From Pseudomonas entomophila (lineage in GTDB: Bacteria; Pseudomonadota; Gammaproteobacteria; Pseudomonadales; Pseudomonadaceae): DNA of 64,000 bases. Positions 24,675-32,154 of this stretch are shown here, piece after piece (the first letter of the stretch is position 1; every line of letters starts with the position of its first letter). The notes beneath the pieces are model-generated. The model was not told where the DNA came from, did no database searches, and saw only the letters and a program-made list of their open reading frames with translations. The position numbers and the translations under genes are program-made. The stretch spans positions 2,496,001 through 2,560,000 of the forward strand of contig NZ_CP063832.1 of NCBI RefSeq assembly GCF_023277925.1. Reading direction: 5' to 3'.

Positions 24675-25190
24675 ATGATGGACAGCACACTCCAGAACAG
24701 CACAGCCTTGCAGGACTTTTTGCTGGATGCGCAAGACCTGCTCACGAAGTCCCAGGAATGCCTGCAGCACCTGGAGCTGATCGACAACGACCCGGATGCC
24801 TGCCAGTGCCTGGGGGAGACCCTCGACCTTCTGGCCCGCCGGGCGGACTCGCTTGGCTTGCTCGAAGTCGCCCACTACACCCGCACCCTGCAACAATTGC
24901 TCGCCCCCGCATGCAATCAACGACACCTGCGTGGCGAAGCCCTGCCGGCACTGGGTGCCTGCCTGACACTCCTGGCCTGGCAACTGGAGCTTGTCGACCC
25001 CCGCACCGGCCGCCTGGGCCTTGATCTGCAGGAGCAGCACCTGCTGCTCAGTGAACTGGCCACCTCGCTGGGGCAACCCGCCACGCAGTTGTGCGATCCA
25101 TGTCAGGAAACCGGCCGTTTCTGCACTCATCCACGCGCTCATGAGGTGGGCATCGACGGCGCATCCACCCCGTCGGATTGCGAACACTAA
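24675..25190 (+). CDS. Hpt-like helical protein, 171 aa
   Basis: ATG 24675 follows GGAG by 4 bp; an adjacent ATG at 24678 with 7 bp spacing is equally likely, and a longer frame to 24579 lacks a ribosome site. Residues 10-80 (ALQDFLLDAQDLLTKSQECLQHLELIDNDPD and onward) resemble the start of a CheA/Hpt four-helix bundle, but I do not see the phosphorylatable His motif HxLKG; a possible remnant is AHYTRTL. No signal peptide. Placement opposite cheV suggests a chemotaxis or phosphorelay link, which is inference. Confidence 0.7.
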   Translation: MMDSTLQNSTALQDFLLDAQDLLTKSQECLQHLELIDNDPDACQCLGETLDLLARRADSLGLLEVAHYTRTLQQLLAPACNQRHLRGEALPALGACLTLLAWQLELVDPRTGRLGLDLQEQHLLLSELATSLGQPATQLCDPCQETGRFCTHPRAHEVGIDGASTPSDCEH

Positions 25191-25528
25191 GAAGCGGAAC
25201 GAACGGCAACTTAGCGCCATTGGCAAGCAACTTGTAAAAGTTGCATGAGTGTTTTGCGGGTGTTTTACCAATAGCCACTCTTAGTTGCGCTCACTGGAGA
25301 GGGAAAGCTCTACTCGATACTGGCATTCTGCTAGTTACACCCTGGTCCGCACGCGCCGCGCCAGCCCAGAAAATCAGAGGTTTCAAGCAGTTGCACCCCC
25401 GCGACCAATTCCGACCAAAGTGTTAACATGCGCACATTCGAACATGCGCACCGTGGATAGTGGGCGATAGAACGCGTACCCGGTGCTTGATTGGAACGGG
25501 ACGCGAAACCTCTGGCCAGACATGTGCA
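25191..25528. other. Intergenic region before the sensor kinase
   Basis: 338 bp with no recognisable gene, repeat or terminator. An in-frame GTG at 25460 could lengthen the following kinase by 23 residues, but it has no good ribosome site. Confidence 0.5.
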
Positions 25529-26464
25529 ATGCCCACCAACAGCAATAACTCAGTGGCCTCCCTCTCTATGCTTGCACGCTTGAAGATCCTCCAGCGTAGC
25601 CGCTCCAGAGCTGTCTTGCTCCGATGGACGACCACGCTGCTGTGCGTGGTTTCGCTCACAGCGAACCTGCTGTGCTACCTGCGCGGCCAGCCGCTGTCGA
25701 CCGAATTGCTGCTGTTGCAGCTGGCGGCGATGTTCGGTGTGGGCTGGCACCTGCGCCATTGGGCACGTTCCATCAGCTTGCGCCCTGCCGAGTTGGCCGA
25801 CCGGATGCTCAAGGTGCAGGAAAGCGAACGCCAACGTTTGAGCCGTGAGCTGCATGACGATATCGGCCAACTGCTGACCGCCGCCAAGTTGCAGGTCGAC
25901 TGGCTGCATCGCCGCGTTCCCGTGGAGCTGCAGGCCCACTGCGGCACCTTGCGCAGCACCCTGGACCACACCCTAAGCAATGTGCGTGACGTTTCCGCCA
26001 TCCTCAACCCCCGCCAATTGGCCAGCCTGGGCCTGGAGGCCAGCTTGCGCGCCCACCTGCTGCGCACCCTGGAAAACTGCGACATACACTGGAGCCTGGA
26101 GTGCCAACAACGCCTGGGCGGCATCAGCGAGGAAGTGGCCATGGCGGCCTTCCGCATTACACAAGAAGCCGTCACCAACATTCTGCGCCACGCCAACGCC
26201 CGCAATCTGGTCATTCGCTTGCAACGCACGCCAGCCGGCCTTGCCCTGACTATCCAGGACGACGGGCGTGGCTTCGTGCCTGCGTCCGACCCCGCCGAAG
26301 CCGGGCAGCGAGGCATGGCCGGCATGCTCGAGCGGGCGACCGCATTGCAAGGCAGCCTTTGCATTTCCAGCCGGCCCGACGAGGGCACCCAGATCAACGC
26401 CCTGTTCCCATGGCCGCCCCGTAGCCAGGAACGCGCCAGGACCTCCACCCCCAATGACCTGTAG
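25529..26464 (+). CDS. NarL-type sensor histidine kinase
   Basis: 311 residues if ATG 25529 is used; the start is uncertain (GTG 25460 or ATG 25568 are alternatives, none with a strong ribosome site). Two short hydrophobic stretches at about residues 34-50 and 58-74 form a membrane hairpin with almost no external loop. HisKA_3 domain with His109 in SRELHDDIGQLL and a HATPase with QEAVTNILRHA and DDGRGF. With no extracellular sensor, the signal is unclear (membrane state or a partner). Overlaps its regulator by 11 bp. Confidence 0.85.
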   Translation: MPTNSNNSVASLSMLARLKILQRSRSRAVLLRWTTTLLCVVSLTANLLCYLRGQPLSTELLLLQLAAMFGVGWHLRHWARSISLRPAELADRMLKVQESERQRLSRELHDDIGQLLTAAKLQVDWLHRRVPVELQAHCGTLRSTLDHTLSNVRDVSAILNPRQLASLGLEASLRAHLLRTLENCDIHWSLECQQRLGGISEEVAMAAFRITQEAVTNILRHANARNLVIRLQRTPAGLALTIQDDGRGFVPASDPAEAGQRGMAGMLERATALQGSLCISSRPDEGTQINALFPWPPRSQERARTSTPNDL

Positions 26465-27104
26465 ATTGCTTCTGGTTGACGACCACTCCCTGATTCGCGC
26501 CGGCGTACGGTCGCTGGTGTCGGATATCCCTGGATACGCCGTGATCGGCGAGGCCGAGGATGGCAACCAGCTACTCGACCATGTGCTGCGCCTGGACCCG
26601 GACATTGTCCTGCTCGACATTTCCATGCGTTCGACCAGCGGGCTCGATGCGCTTACGCAGTTGCGCGCAAACGGTTGCACCTGCAAAGTTCTGATCCTCT
26701 CCATGCACACCGATCCGGACTTGATCATGCGCGCGCTGGAGAGCGGCGCCCACGGCTACCTGCTCAAGGACACCACCGGCAGCGAGCTGGAACAGGCCCT
26801 GACGGCGCTGCGCAATGACGAACGCTACCTCAGCCCGGCGATCGCCCATACCGTGATCAACCAGGCCCTGATACGTGCGCAAAGCGGCAACGATTACCGC
26901 CAGCACCTGACCGCCCGCCAGCTGGAGATCCTGCGTCTGATCGTGCGCGGCAAGTCCACCCGGGAAATCGCCGGCGGCCTGGGCCTGTCGATCAAGACGG
27001 TGGAGACCCACCGCTCACAAATCATGAAGCGCCTGCAGATCTACGACGTGGCAGGCCTCGTGCTGTTCGCCGTGCGCGAGCGGATCATCAGCCTGGACGA
27101 CTGA
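26454..27104 (+). CDS. LuxR/NarL-family response regulator
   Basis: 216 residues. Receiver domain with the DD pair at 9-10, phosphoacceptor Asp55 (IVLLDISM) and Lys in YLLKDTTG; LuxR helix-turn-helix near residues 160-205 (LTARQLEILRLIVRGKSTREIAGGLGLSIKTVETHRSQIMKRL). ATG 26454 overlaps the last 11 bases of the kinase gene, so the pair is translationally coupled. The 3' end overlaps the convergent lipid kinase gene by 17 bp. Target genes unknown. Confidence 0.92.
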   Translation: MTCRLLLVDDHSLIRAGVRSLVSDIPGYAVIGEAEDGNQLLDHVLRLDPDIVLLDISMRSTSGLDALTQLRANGCTCKVLILSMHTDPDLIMRALESGAHGYLLKDTTGSELEQALTALRNDERYLSPAIAHTVINQALIRAQSGNDYRQHLTARQLEILRLIVRGKSTREIAGGLGLSIKTVETHRSQIMKRLQIYDVAGLVLFAVRERIISLDD

Positions 27105-27975
27105 GCAGTGGCGAGCCTGCCGGCAAGTGCAGGCGCAAGGCGCTGGGCAGCGCCTCGAATCGCAGGCTGTCGGCCTGCAGCGGCTCACCATCGAGATTGA
27201 TGTCCAGCCCCTGGGAACTCTTGATTTCGACCCACGGCAGCCTAGCCCGCACGAACAGCTCTTCGCCGGCCAGAAGGCCACGCAACGCCCCCACCACCTC
27301 CTGCGGCGCAGGGAGGATACCGATATCCAGCAGGCCGTCATCGGCCTTAGCGTCCGGGCACAGCACATGACCGCCCCCCGCCTGCCGGCCATTGCCGATC
27401 CCCAGCGCCAGCAAATCTCCCTGCCACTGGAAGCCTGGCCCTTGCAGTACCACCGAGGCAGCCTGCAGCTCACTGAAGCGTGACAACCCGGTGAACAGGT
27501 AGGCTGCACCCCCCAACACCTTTTTCAGATCTTCGGAAGTATTGGCCGTGACCTGGCTGCCAAATCCGCCGGTCGCCATGTTCAGGAACAACTGCCCCCC
27601 TACCCGCCCCAGGTCGATAGACTGTGGCGGCACCTCCAGCAAGTCCAAGGCGGCGGCGGGATCGAGCGGTACTTCGGCGGCCCTGGCGAAGTCATTGGCA
27701 GTACCAAGCGGCAGCAGCGCAAGGCTTGCCTGGGTGCGCGCAAGCCCCATGGCTTCCGCCACATCCCGCAAAGTGCCGTCCCCGCCACCGGCCACCACGT
27801 GGCCGTAGCCTTGCGCCAGCGCCTCGTCCACCAGGCGCCGGGCATCTCCGGCCTCCCAGGTGAGGCGTACATCCAACCCCCATCCACGCTCGCGCAACTG
27901 GCCGACCGCGGCGCGCACTTCGTCATTGGTGGCCTGCTTGCCATGCAGGATCAGCATTGCCTTGCGTTCGCCCAT
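27088..27975 (-). CDS. YegS-type lipid kinase
   Basis: 295 residues of the diacylglycerol kinase catalytic family. GGGDGT near residue 64 is the nucleotide-binding signature, followed by LLPLGTANDFARA; the C-terminal beta-sandwich includes DDGLLDIGIL. Length and features match YegS, which phosphorylates phosphatidylglycerol in vitro. Its 3' end overlaps the convergent response regulator. A similar gene lies in this order in P. aeruginosa as I recall. Confidence 0.93.
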   Translation of the reverse strand: MGERKAMLILHGKQATNDEVRAAVGQLRERGWGLDVRLTWEAGDARRLVDEALAQGYGHVVAGGGDGTLRDVAEAMGLARTQASLALLPLGTANDFARAAEVPLDPAAALDLLEVPPQSIDLGRVGGQLFLNMATGGFGSQVTANTSEDLKKVLGGAAYLFTGLSRFSELQAASVVLQGPGFQWQGDLLALGIGNGRQAGGGHVLCPDAKADDGLLDIGILPAPQEVVGALRGLLAGEELFVRARLPWVEIKSSQGLDINLDGEPLQADSLRFEALPSALRLHLPAGSPLLSRPG

Positions 27976-28105
27976 CGTCGTGCTCCATGAAGAGGCCTGT
28001 GGTTATCTCGACCACTGCAATTCGAGAATGTCTCCTCTGTGTCGGCAAAACGATCAGGCGCCCTGTAATTGCCATTAAAAGCCCCGAGCAGTGGGCGCAT
28101 CGCCC

Positions 28106-28119
28106 GACAAATATTTGTC
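28106..28119. promoter_or_regulatory. Perfect 14-bp palindrome, candidate operator
   Basis: GACAAATATTTGTC in the AT-rich gap between the lipid kinase and the 72-aa gene, 118 bp upstream of the latter. It is a perfect dyad of typical dimer-binding size. No known regulator is assigned. Confidence 0.35.
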
Positions 28120-28236
28120 AATAACCTACAATTACTCCCACAGAAGTCATTTTATTGACCGATTGCTACCTAATGCCTGGCAGGCCTTGTTTCATGCATC
28201 GCGCTGCCCCAAGCCCCTTGTTTCGAGGCTTTGACT

Positions 28237-28455
28237 ATGAGCGTACCGAACTCCTGCATCATCGCCGACGGCACGCGTGCACTCGAGACCAACGAGCCGA
28301 CCTTCATCAAGCCTGGCCGCGGCCACCACCTGACCAACCCCGGCGTCATCGACTTGGTGATGATCGAGGTGCAAAGCGGCGAGTACCTGGGCGAAGGTGA
28401 CATCGTGCGCTTTACTGATATCTATGGACGCGCCCCGGCAGCCGCTCTCGGTTGA
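28237..28455 (+). CDS. Hypothetical small protein, 72 aa
   Basis: Starts MSVPNSCIIADGTRALET at ATG 28237 with GAGG 8 bp upstream. No signal peptide or membrane segment; the sequence looks like a compact beta fold (GVIDLVMIEVQSGEYLGEGDIVRF). The last nine codons form the 5' half of the terminator that ends the transcript. No family recognised. It is divergent from the lipid kinase and 52 bp ahead of the glycosyltransferase. Confidence 0.72.
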   Translation: MSVPNSCIIADGTRALETNEPTFIKPGRGHHLTNPGVIDLVMIEVQSGEYLGEGDIVRFTDIYGRAPAAALG

Positions 28456-28476
28456 CTGCCTTTGGGCGCGTTTTTT
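28428..28476 (+). terminator. Rho-independent terminator overlapping the 72-aa gene
   Basis: Stem ACGCGCCC (28428-28435) with GGGCGCGT (28464-28471), an inner CGGCAG/CTGCC pairing, and a T-run 28471-28476. The stop codon at 28453-28455 is inside the hairpin. Confidence 0.82.
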
Positions 28477-28507
28477 CTTCCCGGGCCATCAACGAGGAAT
28501 CGGGGCC

Positions 28508-29749
28508 ATGCGCATACTCTGGACACTGCCCTACCTGCCCTGGCCCACTACCAGCGGCAGCAAGACCCGGCAATACCATCTGCTGCGCGCACTGGCGCAG
28601 CGTGGCCACCGGATCACCTTGCTGGTGCAGTCGAAAATTCCGCTGGGCGAGGCCGCACGCGAGGCTCTGGAGCCCTGGCTGGAACGCCTGATCGTACTGC
28701 CCAGGCGCCCTGTGCACAGTCCGCTGAACCTGCTCGCCTCGCCCATCATCGACTACCCCATGCGGGCAATCATCAATGGCCTCGCACCCTGTCTGCGCCA
28801 CCGATTCGAGCAACTGCTGGACGAACCTTGGGACGTCGTGCAGATCGAACACAGCTACAGCTTCCAACCCTTCGAGAAAGCCCTGCAGGCGCGCGGGTTG
28901 CCGTTCATGCTCAGCGAACACACCCTCGAATCGGTGATGGGCGCCGTCCGCCACGACCGCCTCCCCCTGTGGTTGCGCCCACTCAACGCCTTCGATCGCT
29001 GGCGCTACCGGCGCTGGGAACAGCGCGTGCTGCGCCAGCCCAGCGAGGTGGTGGCCGTCAGCCCTCACGACGCCGACCTCATCGGACAGATCAGTGGGCG
29101 CCCGGTCAATGTGGTGGTCAGCGGGGTGGACTGTGATCACTACCAGGACATTCGCCCCGCACCGCACAGCCAACGCCTGTTGTTCGTCGGCAATTTCGAA
29201 TACGGCGCCAACCTCGAAGCCATCGAATGGGCGCTGGAGGAGATCCTACCCCAGGTCTGGCTGAGCAACCCGGCAGTGCGTCTGGCCATCGCCGGGCATG
29301 CCCTGCCCGCCAGCTGGAAACTGCACTGGAACGACCCGCGCATCGAATGGGTCGGCTACCGCCCCGACCTGCGCGAGCTGCAACGGCGCTCGGCACTGTT
29401 CTTCGCCCCACTGCGGCATGCGGGCGGCTCCAAGGTGAAGATCCTCGAAGCCATGGCCGCCGGTCTGCCGGTGATCACCACCAGCAGCGGCGTTTCAGGG
29501 TTGGCGGTCAACAATGGCGAACACTACCTGGGCAGCGACGACAGCGGCCAATTGGCACTGCTGGTCACCCAACTGCTCAACCAACCCTGGCGCATGTCGC
29601 AGTTGGGCGAGGCTGGCCGTCAGTTCACCCGCCAGCGCCATGACTGGAGCGTCGCCGCGCAGCAGCTGGAAAACGTGCACATGCGCCTGACCCAGCAGGC
29701 CACCGCCGGCGCCACGGCCCTCGACGGGGCTAGCCCAGCAGCTCGCTGA
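28508..29749 (+). CDS. Glycosyltransferase family 4-type protein
   Basis: 413 residues from ATG 28508, behind GAGGA. GT-B fold: N-terminal Rossmann domain (PYLPWPTTSGSKTRQYHLLRAL) and C-terminal domain with LLFVGNFEYGANLEAIEWAL, KVKILEAMAAGLPVITTSSGVSG, a sugar-nucleotide binding signature of GT4. No membrane segment; acts at the cytoplasmic face. It stands alone without polysaccharide genes, so the acceptor is unknown. The 3' end overlaps the convergent moeA gene by 20 bp. Confidence 0.9.
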   Translation: MRILWTLPYLPWPTTSGSKTRQYHLLRALAQRGHRITLLVQSKIPLGEAAREALEPWLERLIVLPRRPVHSPLNLLASPIIDYPMRAIINGLAPCLRHRFEQLLDEPWDVVQIEHSYSFQPFEKALQARGLPFMLSEHTLESVMGAVRHDRLPLWLRPLNAFDRWRYRRWEQRVLRQPSEVVAVSPHDADLIGQISGRPVNVVVSGVDCDHYQDIRPAPHSQRLLFVGNFEYGANLEAIEWALEEILPQVWLSNPAVRLAIAGHALPASWKLHWNDPRIEWVGYRPDLRELQRRSALFFAPLRHAGGSKVKILEAMAAGLPVITTSSGVSGLAVNNGEHYLGSDDSGQLALLVTQLLNQPWRMSQLGEAGRQFTRQRHDWSVAAQQLENVHMRLTQQATAGATALDGASPAAR

Positions 29750-30935
29750 AGGGGATGAACGGCACCGGATCCCCTTGTCGCGGCGTACTGCCCTCGCGGA
29801 CTTCCACCACGCCCTCGGCCCAGGCGGCACTGCGCAGCACGCCTGAACTCTGGTTCTTGTAGATTCGCACGCGGCCATCTTCGATACGCGCCCGCAGGTA
29901 TTCCCGACGAGCACCCGGTTTGGGCCAGTCGAAACCGGCCGGCACGCTGAAGCGCAGCGGCGCGACATCGGTCACACCCTGGCGGCGCAGCAAGTAAGGG
30001 CGGGTCAGCAGGCCGAAGGTGACCAGGGTCGATGCCGGATTGCCCGGCAAGCCGATGACCGGAACACCCTGGTAATGCCCAAAGGTGAGCGGCTTGCCTG
30101 GCTTGATCGCCAGCTTCCACAACGCCAGTTCACCGACCTCGCGCAGGGCCATGCCCAGATAGTCAGCCTCCCCAACCGAAACGCCACCAGTGGAAAGGAT
30201 CAGGTCGACATCGCCCAGGCCGGCCAGGCACTGACGGGTGCGCGCCAGGTCATCGGCAAGGATGCCCGCATCCACCACTTCACAGCCCAGGCGCTGCAAC
30301 CAACTGACCAGCAGCCTGCGGTTGCTGTTGTAGATCTGCCCCGGCCCCAGCGGCAGGCCAGGCTCGACCAGTTCATCCCCCGTCGACAGCACGGCCACCC
30401 GTGGGCGACGTACCACTTCGAGCCGGGCGAAACCGAGGGTGGCGGCCAACCCCAACTGAATCGGCCCCAACCGGGTACCGGCGCTCATCACTTGTTCGCC
30501 GGCACGGGTTTCTTGCCCTTTGGGGCGCACATTCTGTTCGATGGCCAACGGCTCGAGAAAACGCACCCGGCCATCCTCGAGCACCTCGGTGTTTTCCTGC
30601 ATCTCGACGCAGTCGGCCCCCTCTGGCAGCGGCGCCCCCGTGAAGATCCGTGCGCAAGTACCTGGCTGCAGTGGCGCCGGCGCATGGCCGGCGAAGATCC
30701 GCTGGCTGACCGGCAGCGGATCGCCCTGCCAGTCCGCGAGGCGCAGGGCATAACCATCCATGGCGCTGTTCGGCCAGGGCGGGAGGTCCAGCCCAGCCAC
30801 CAGCGCTTGGGCCAACACCCGGCCTTCGGCAACCGCGAGGTCGACCGTTTCAGTCTGCTGGATCGGCGCGGCCTCGGCCAACGCCAGCAAACGCTCCAGC
30901 GCCTCCTCCACCGGCATCAGCGGCCGGGCCTGCAT
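29730..30935 (-). CDS. moeA: Molybdopterin molybdenumtransferase MoeA
   Basis: 401 residues from ATG 30935 (MQARPLMPVEEALERLL); an in-frame GTG at 30947 would add four residues and overlap moaB by 8 bp, so the start is not settled. MoeA inserts molybdate into adenylated molybdopterin. Features: PPWPNSAMDGYAL near 55, the MoCF-binding domain with STGDELVEPG near 190 and STGGVSVGEADY near 250, and GLPGNPAS near 293. It is coupled to moaB. P. aeruginosa has a similar moeA/moaB pair in this position. Confidence 0.96.
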   Translation of the reverse strand: MQARPLMPVEEALERLLALAEAAPIQQTETVDLAVAEGRVLAQALVAGLDLPPWPNSAMDGYALRLADWQGDPLPVSQRIFAGHAPAPLQPGTCARIFTGAPLPEGADCVEMQENTEVLEDGRVRFLEPLAIEQNVRPKGQETRAGEQVMSAGTRLGPIQLGLAATLGFARLEVVRRPRVAVLSTGDELVEPGLPLGPGQIYNSNRRLLVSWLQRLGCEVVDAGILADDLARTRQCLAGLGDVDLILSTGGVSVGEADYLGMALREVGELALWKLAIKPGKPLTFGHYQGVPVIGLPGNPASTLVTFGLLTRPYLLRRQGVTDVAPLRFSVPAGFDWPKPGARREYLRARIEDGRVRIYKNQSSGVLRSAAWAEGVVEVREGSTPRQGDPVPFIPFSELLG

Positions 30936-30939
30936 GGCC

Positions 30940-31479
30940 TCAGCCACGGCTGTCGCAGGCCGCTGCCTGCTTCAGGTGAGGCACGAAGTTGCACGGACGA
31001 TGACGTGCGTCGAGCTGCTCGGCCAGGATGCCATCCCAACCGGTGCGCACCGCGTTGGTCGAGCCCGGCAGGCAGCACACCAGGGTGCCGTTGGCAAGGC
31101 CGGCCAGGGCGCGTGACTGGATGGTGGAGGTGCCGATATCGGCCACCGAGATCTGCCGGAACAGTTCGCCAAAGCCTTCCACCTGCTTGTCCAGCAGGCA
31201 CGCCACGGCTTCCGGCGTACTGTCACGGCCGGTAAAACCGGTGCCACCGGTAATCAGCACTACCTGGACCTGCTCGTCGGCTATCCAGGTGGCGACCTGG
31301 GCGCGGATCTTGTACAGGTCGTCCTTGAGCAGTACGCGCGCGGCAAGCTGGTGGCCAGCCGCGGTGAGGCGGTCGACGAACAGCTGGCCAGAAGTGTCGG
31401 TGTCGAAGGTACGGGTGTCGCTGACCGTCAGCACGGCAATGTTCAGCGGCACGAAAGGGGTATCTGCCTTGGCTTTCAT
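30940..31479 (-). CDS. moaB: Molybdenum cofactor biosynthesis protein MoaB
   Basis: 179 residues; MoCF-binding fold with VSDTRTFDTDTSG near residue 20, LITGGTGFTGRD near 75 and LPGSTNAVRTGWDGIL near 137. MoaB/MogA-type enzymes adenylate molybdopterin before MoeA acts. Begins the moaB-moeA operon; the two genes touch or overlap. Divergent from a small lipoprotein gene. Confidence 0.96.
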   Translation of the reverse strand: MKAKADTPFVPLNIAVLTVSDTRTFDTDTSGQLFVDRLTAAGHQLAARVLLKDDLYKIRAQVATWIADEQVQVVLITGGTGFTGRDSTPEAVACLLDKQVEGFGELFRQISVADIGTSTIQSRALAGLANGTLVCCLPGSTNAVRTGWDGILAEQLDARHRPCNFVPHLKQAAACDSRG

Positions 31480-31648
31480 GAGGGTACGTCGCAGGGGAAC
31501 AGGAATGTGCGCTGTTATATCACAGGCCGGCCTCGCCGTTGTTCTTGGTCAACCCCGGTGCGATGGCGCTATGCTGCACTTTTCAAGGAACTTGCGTGGA
31601 CGCCCTGCGTCTCAATGTCATCTAGCACCCTCGCACTGGAGAAACACG

Positions 31649-31870
31649 ATGATCCAACGGACCCTTCCCGCCTTCCTGCTCGCCCTGGGCCTCGGCGCCC
31701 TTGCTGGCTGTTCCTCACCCACCGTCATCACCCTGAACGACGGCCGCGAGATCCAGGCGGTGGACACCCCTAGCTACGATGAAGATTCCGGCTTCTACGA
31801 GTTCGAACAGCTCGATGGCAAGCGCACCCGCATCAACAAAGATCAGGTCCGCACCGTCAAGGACCTGTGA
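31649..31870 (+). CDS. YgdI/YgdR-family small lipoprotein
   Basis: 73 residues from ATG 31649 with GGAG 7 bp upstream. Lipoprotein signal with lipobox LAGC (Cys21) followed by [31 protein letters not shown], the SH3-like DUF903 fold of YgdI/YgdR. Ser at +2 predicts outer membrane sorting. Function unknown; the gene is usually monocistronic and sits upstream of the tRNA-Pro gene here. Confidence 0.93.
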   Translation: MIQRTLPAFLLALGLGALAGCSSPTVITLNDGREIQAVDTPSYDEDSGFYEFEQLDGKRTRINKDQVRTVKDL

Positions 31871-31912
31871 TAGACACGGCCATTTCACATAACCCCTTTT
31901 TGCAACAAAGGG

Positions 31913-31941
31913 TTGCGTGAGAAAAAGCGATGCAGTAGGAT
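31913..31941 (+). promoter_or_regulatory. Sigma-70 promoter of tRNA-Pro
   Basis: TTGCGT (31913-31918) and TAGGAT (31936-31941) separated by 17 bp, ending 9 bp before the tRNA, as expected for a stable RNA promoter. Confidence 0.55.
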
Positions 31942-31950
31942 TTTGGCCAT

Positions 31951-32027
31951 CGGAGTGTAGCGCAGCCAGGTAGCGCGTCTCGTTCGGGACGAGAAGGCCG
32001 CAGGTTCGAATCCTGTCTCTCCGACCA
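31951..32027 (+). tRNA. tRNA-Pro (anticodon CGG)
   Basis: 77-nt cloverleaf with CCA encoded at 32025-32027. Acceptor CGGAGTG pairs with the matching 3' strand; anticodon stem TCTCG/CGAGA holds loop TTCGGGA with CGG at 31985-31987; T arm GCAGGTTCGAATCCTGT. CGG reads the CCG proline codon. A strong terminator follows 9 bp later. No direct repeat of its 3' end or integrase was seen nearby. Confidence 0.97.
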
Positions 32028-32035
32028 AATCCCTC

Positions 32036-32062
32036 AAAAAACCCGCCTCGAGCGGGTTTTTT
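32036..32062 (+). terminator. Rho-independent terminator after tRNA-Pro
   Basis: AAAAAACCCGC / GCGGGTTTTTT stem with a 5-base loop and a T-run to 32062. It may work in both directions, as the A-run gives T residues on the other strand. Confidence 0.9.
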
Positions 32063-32089
32063 GTTGCCTGCACAAAAACACGATTTTGG

Positions 32090-32146
32090 AGGAGCCGGCT
32101 TGCCGGCGAACAGGGTTGTGCCCGGTTCGCCGGCAAGCCGGCTCCT
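32090..32146. repeat. Paired inverted REP element (REPIN)
   Basis: Arms 32090-32111 and 32125-32146 are perfect 22-bp reverse complements with a 13-bp spacer. Core GCCGGCTTGCCGGC. It lies 8 bp past the mqo stop. Confidence 0.88.
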
Positions 32147-32154
32147 ACGACGTA

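Noticed and set aside
31893..31914. Terminator of the small lipoprotein gene (AACCC...GGGTT)
   Set aside because: Short stem without a U-tract after it, and it overlaps the likely tRNA promoter.
31951..32027. tRNA-Pro as an attachment site for an integrated element
   Set aside because: No integrase, no repeat of the tRNA 3' end, and both sides carry ordinary core genes.
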